Assembly (NCBI GenBank): GCA_035309005.1
Contig: DATGFP010000086.1
Span: 1 to 5,981 of the forward strand
Direction: 5' to 3'
DNA: 5,981 nt
From: DATARH01 sp035309005
GTDB lineage: Bacteria > Pseudomonadota > Alphaproteobacteria > ATCC43930 > CGMCC-115725
Positions 5,848 to 5,981 of the stretch are shown one piece after another (the stretch's first letter is position 1; each line of letters starts with the position of its first letter). Made by a program: the position numbers and the translations under genes. The notes beneath the pieces are model-generated. The model worked only from the letters and a program-made list of their open reading frames with translations. It did not search any database and was not told where the DNA came from.

Positions 5848-5981
5848 GGTTCCAGACTCAATCATAACCACCAGATAACGATGGCGGCGAGGGTCACCGC
5901 GGCGGCGAAGTTGGCGGCGAGCTTGTCGTAGCGGGTGGCGATGCGGCGCCAGTCTTTGAGGCGGCAGAACATGCGCTCGAT
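5848..5981 (-). mobile_element. End of an IS5-family insertion sequence (rest beyond the window)
   Basis: The transposase 3' end comes in from the right edge. After its stop codon, on the minus strand, TTGAGTCTGGAACC leads to a TA dinucleotide at 5846-5847. This is consistent with a terminal inverted repeat ending at about 5848 next to a TA target duplication. The outer end is inferred, since the opposite terminus is not in view. Confidence 0.65.
5862..5981 (-). CDS. IS5-family transposase, C-terminal 39 residues (partial)
   Basis: Reading in from position 5981 on the minus strand gives IERMFCRLKDWRRIATRYDK, then an alanine-rich helix ending IVIWWL and TGA at 5864-5862. The spacing E-x6-K (E2 and K9 of the visible part) fits the Y(2)R(3)E(6)K signature around the last DDE catalytic residue of IS4/IS5-type transposases. 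The sequence is typical of the C-terminus of IS5-family elements, which are common in alphaproteobacteria. Only this end is visible, so it cannot be said whether the element is whole. Confidence 0.9.
   Translation of the reverse strand: MERMFCRLKDWRRIATRYDKLAANFAAAVTLAAIVIWWL

Overview
This is a high-GC bacterial window, best read as an alphaproteobacterial chromosome. The dapF-mtaB pair at the left is a gene order I associate with alphaproteobacteria. The GC-rich palindrome next to it (peptide HPNPPPPAGEG when translated) is a repeat type I associate with GC-rich members of that class. No finer taxonomic call is safe from sequence alone.

Left part (1-2742, minus strand). Reading leftwards, a flavin-reductase-domain gene (2081-2728) overlaps by ATGA with a small exported His/Arg-rich protein of unknown function (1560-2084). 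Then comes dapF, diaminopimelate epimerase (start 1480, with a promoter-like sequence placed so that the message would be leaderless). dapF is followed almost without gap by mtaB, a tRNA methylthiotransferase that runs off the left edge. The mtaB reading frame is interrupted but not broken by two copies of a 34-bp palindromic repeat, 48 bp apart. They add a proline/glycine-rich linker between its N-terminal domain and its radical-SAM domain.

Middle (2743-3235). Two short non-coding stretches flank a complete tRNA-Arg(ACG) gene on the plus strand, with its CCA end encoded.

Right part (3236-5772, plus strand). Three genes form a tight operon with identical 25-nt gaps and a good Shine-Dalgarno sequence before each: an acyl-CoA-dehydrogenase-fold flavoprotein, a one-domain VOC (glyoxalase/extradiol dioxygenase superfamily) protein with an apparent 2-His-1-Glu metal site, and an alpha/beta hydrolase resembling meta-cleavage-product C-C hydrolases. 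Together with the flavin reductase on the other side of the tRNA, this parts list resembles a flavin monooxygenase / ring-cleavage dioxygenase / C-C hydrolase pathway such as HsaABCD. The ACAD-like protein seems to lack both usual catalytic glutamates, which fits an oxygenase or an unusual enzyme at least as well as a beta-oxidation dehydrogenase. The substrate cannot be told from the sequence.

Right edge (5848-5981). The 3' end of an IS5-family transposase gene and its probable terminal repeat enter from the right on the minus strand, just after the operon. The tRNA gene on one side and the insertion sequence on the other make the three-gene cluster a candidate for acquired or variable DNA, though no attachment repeat is visible.
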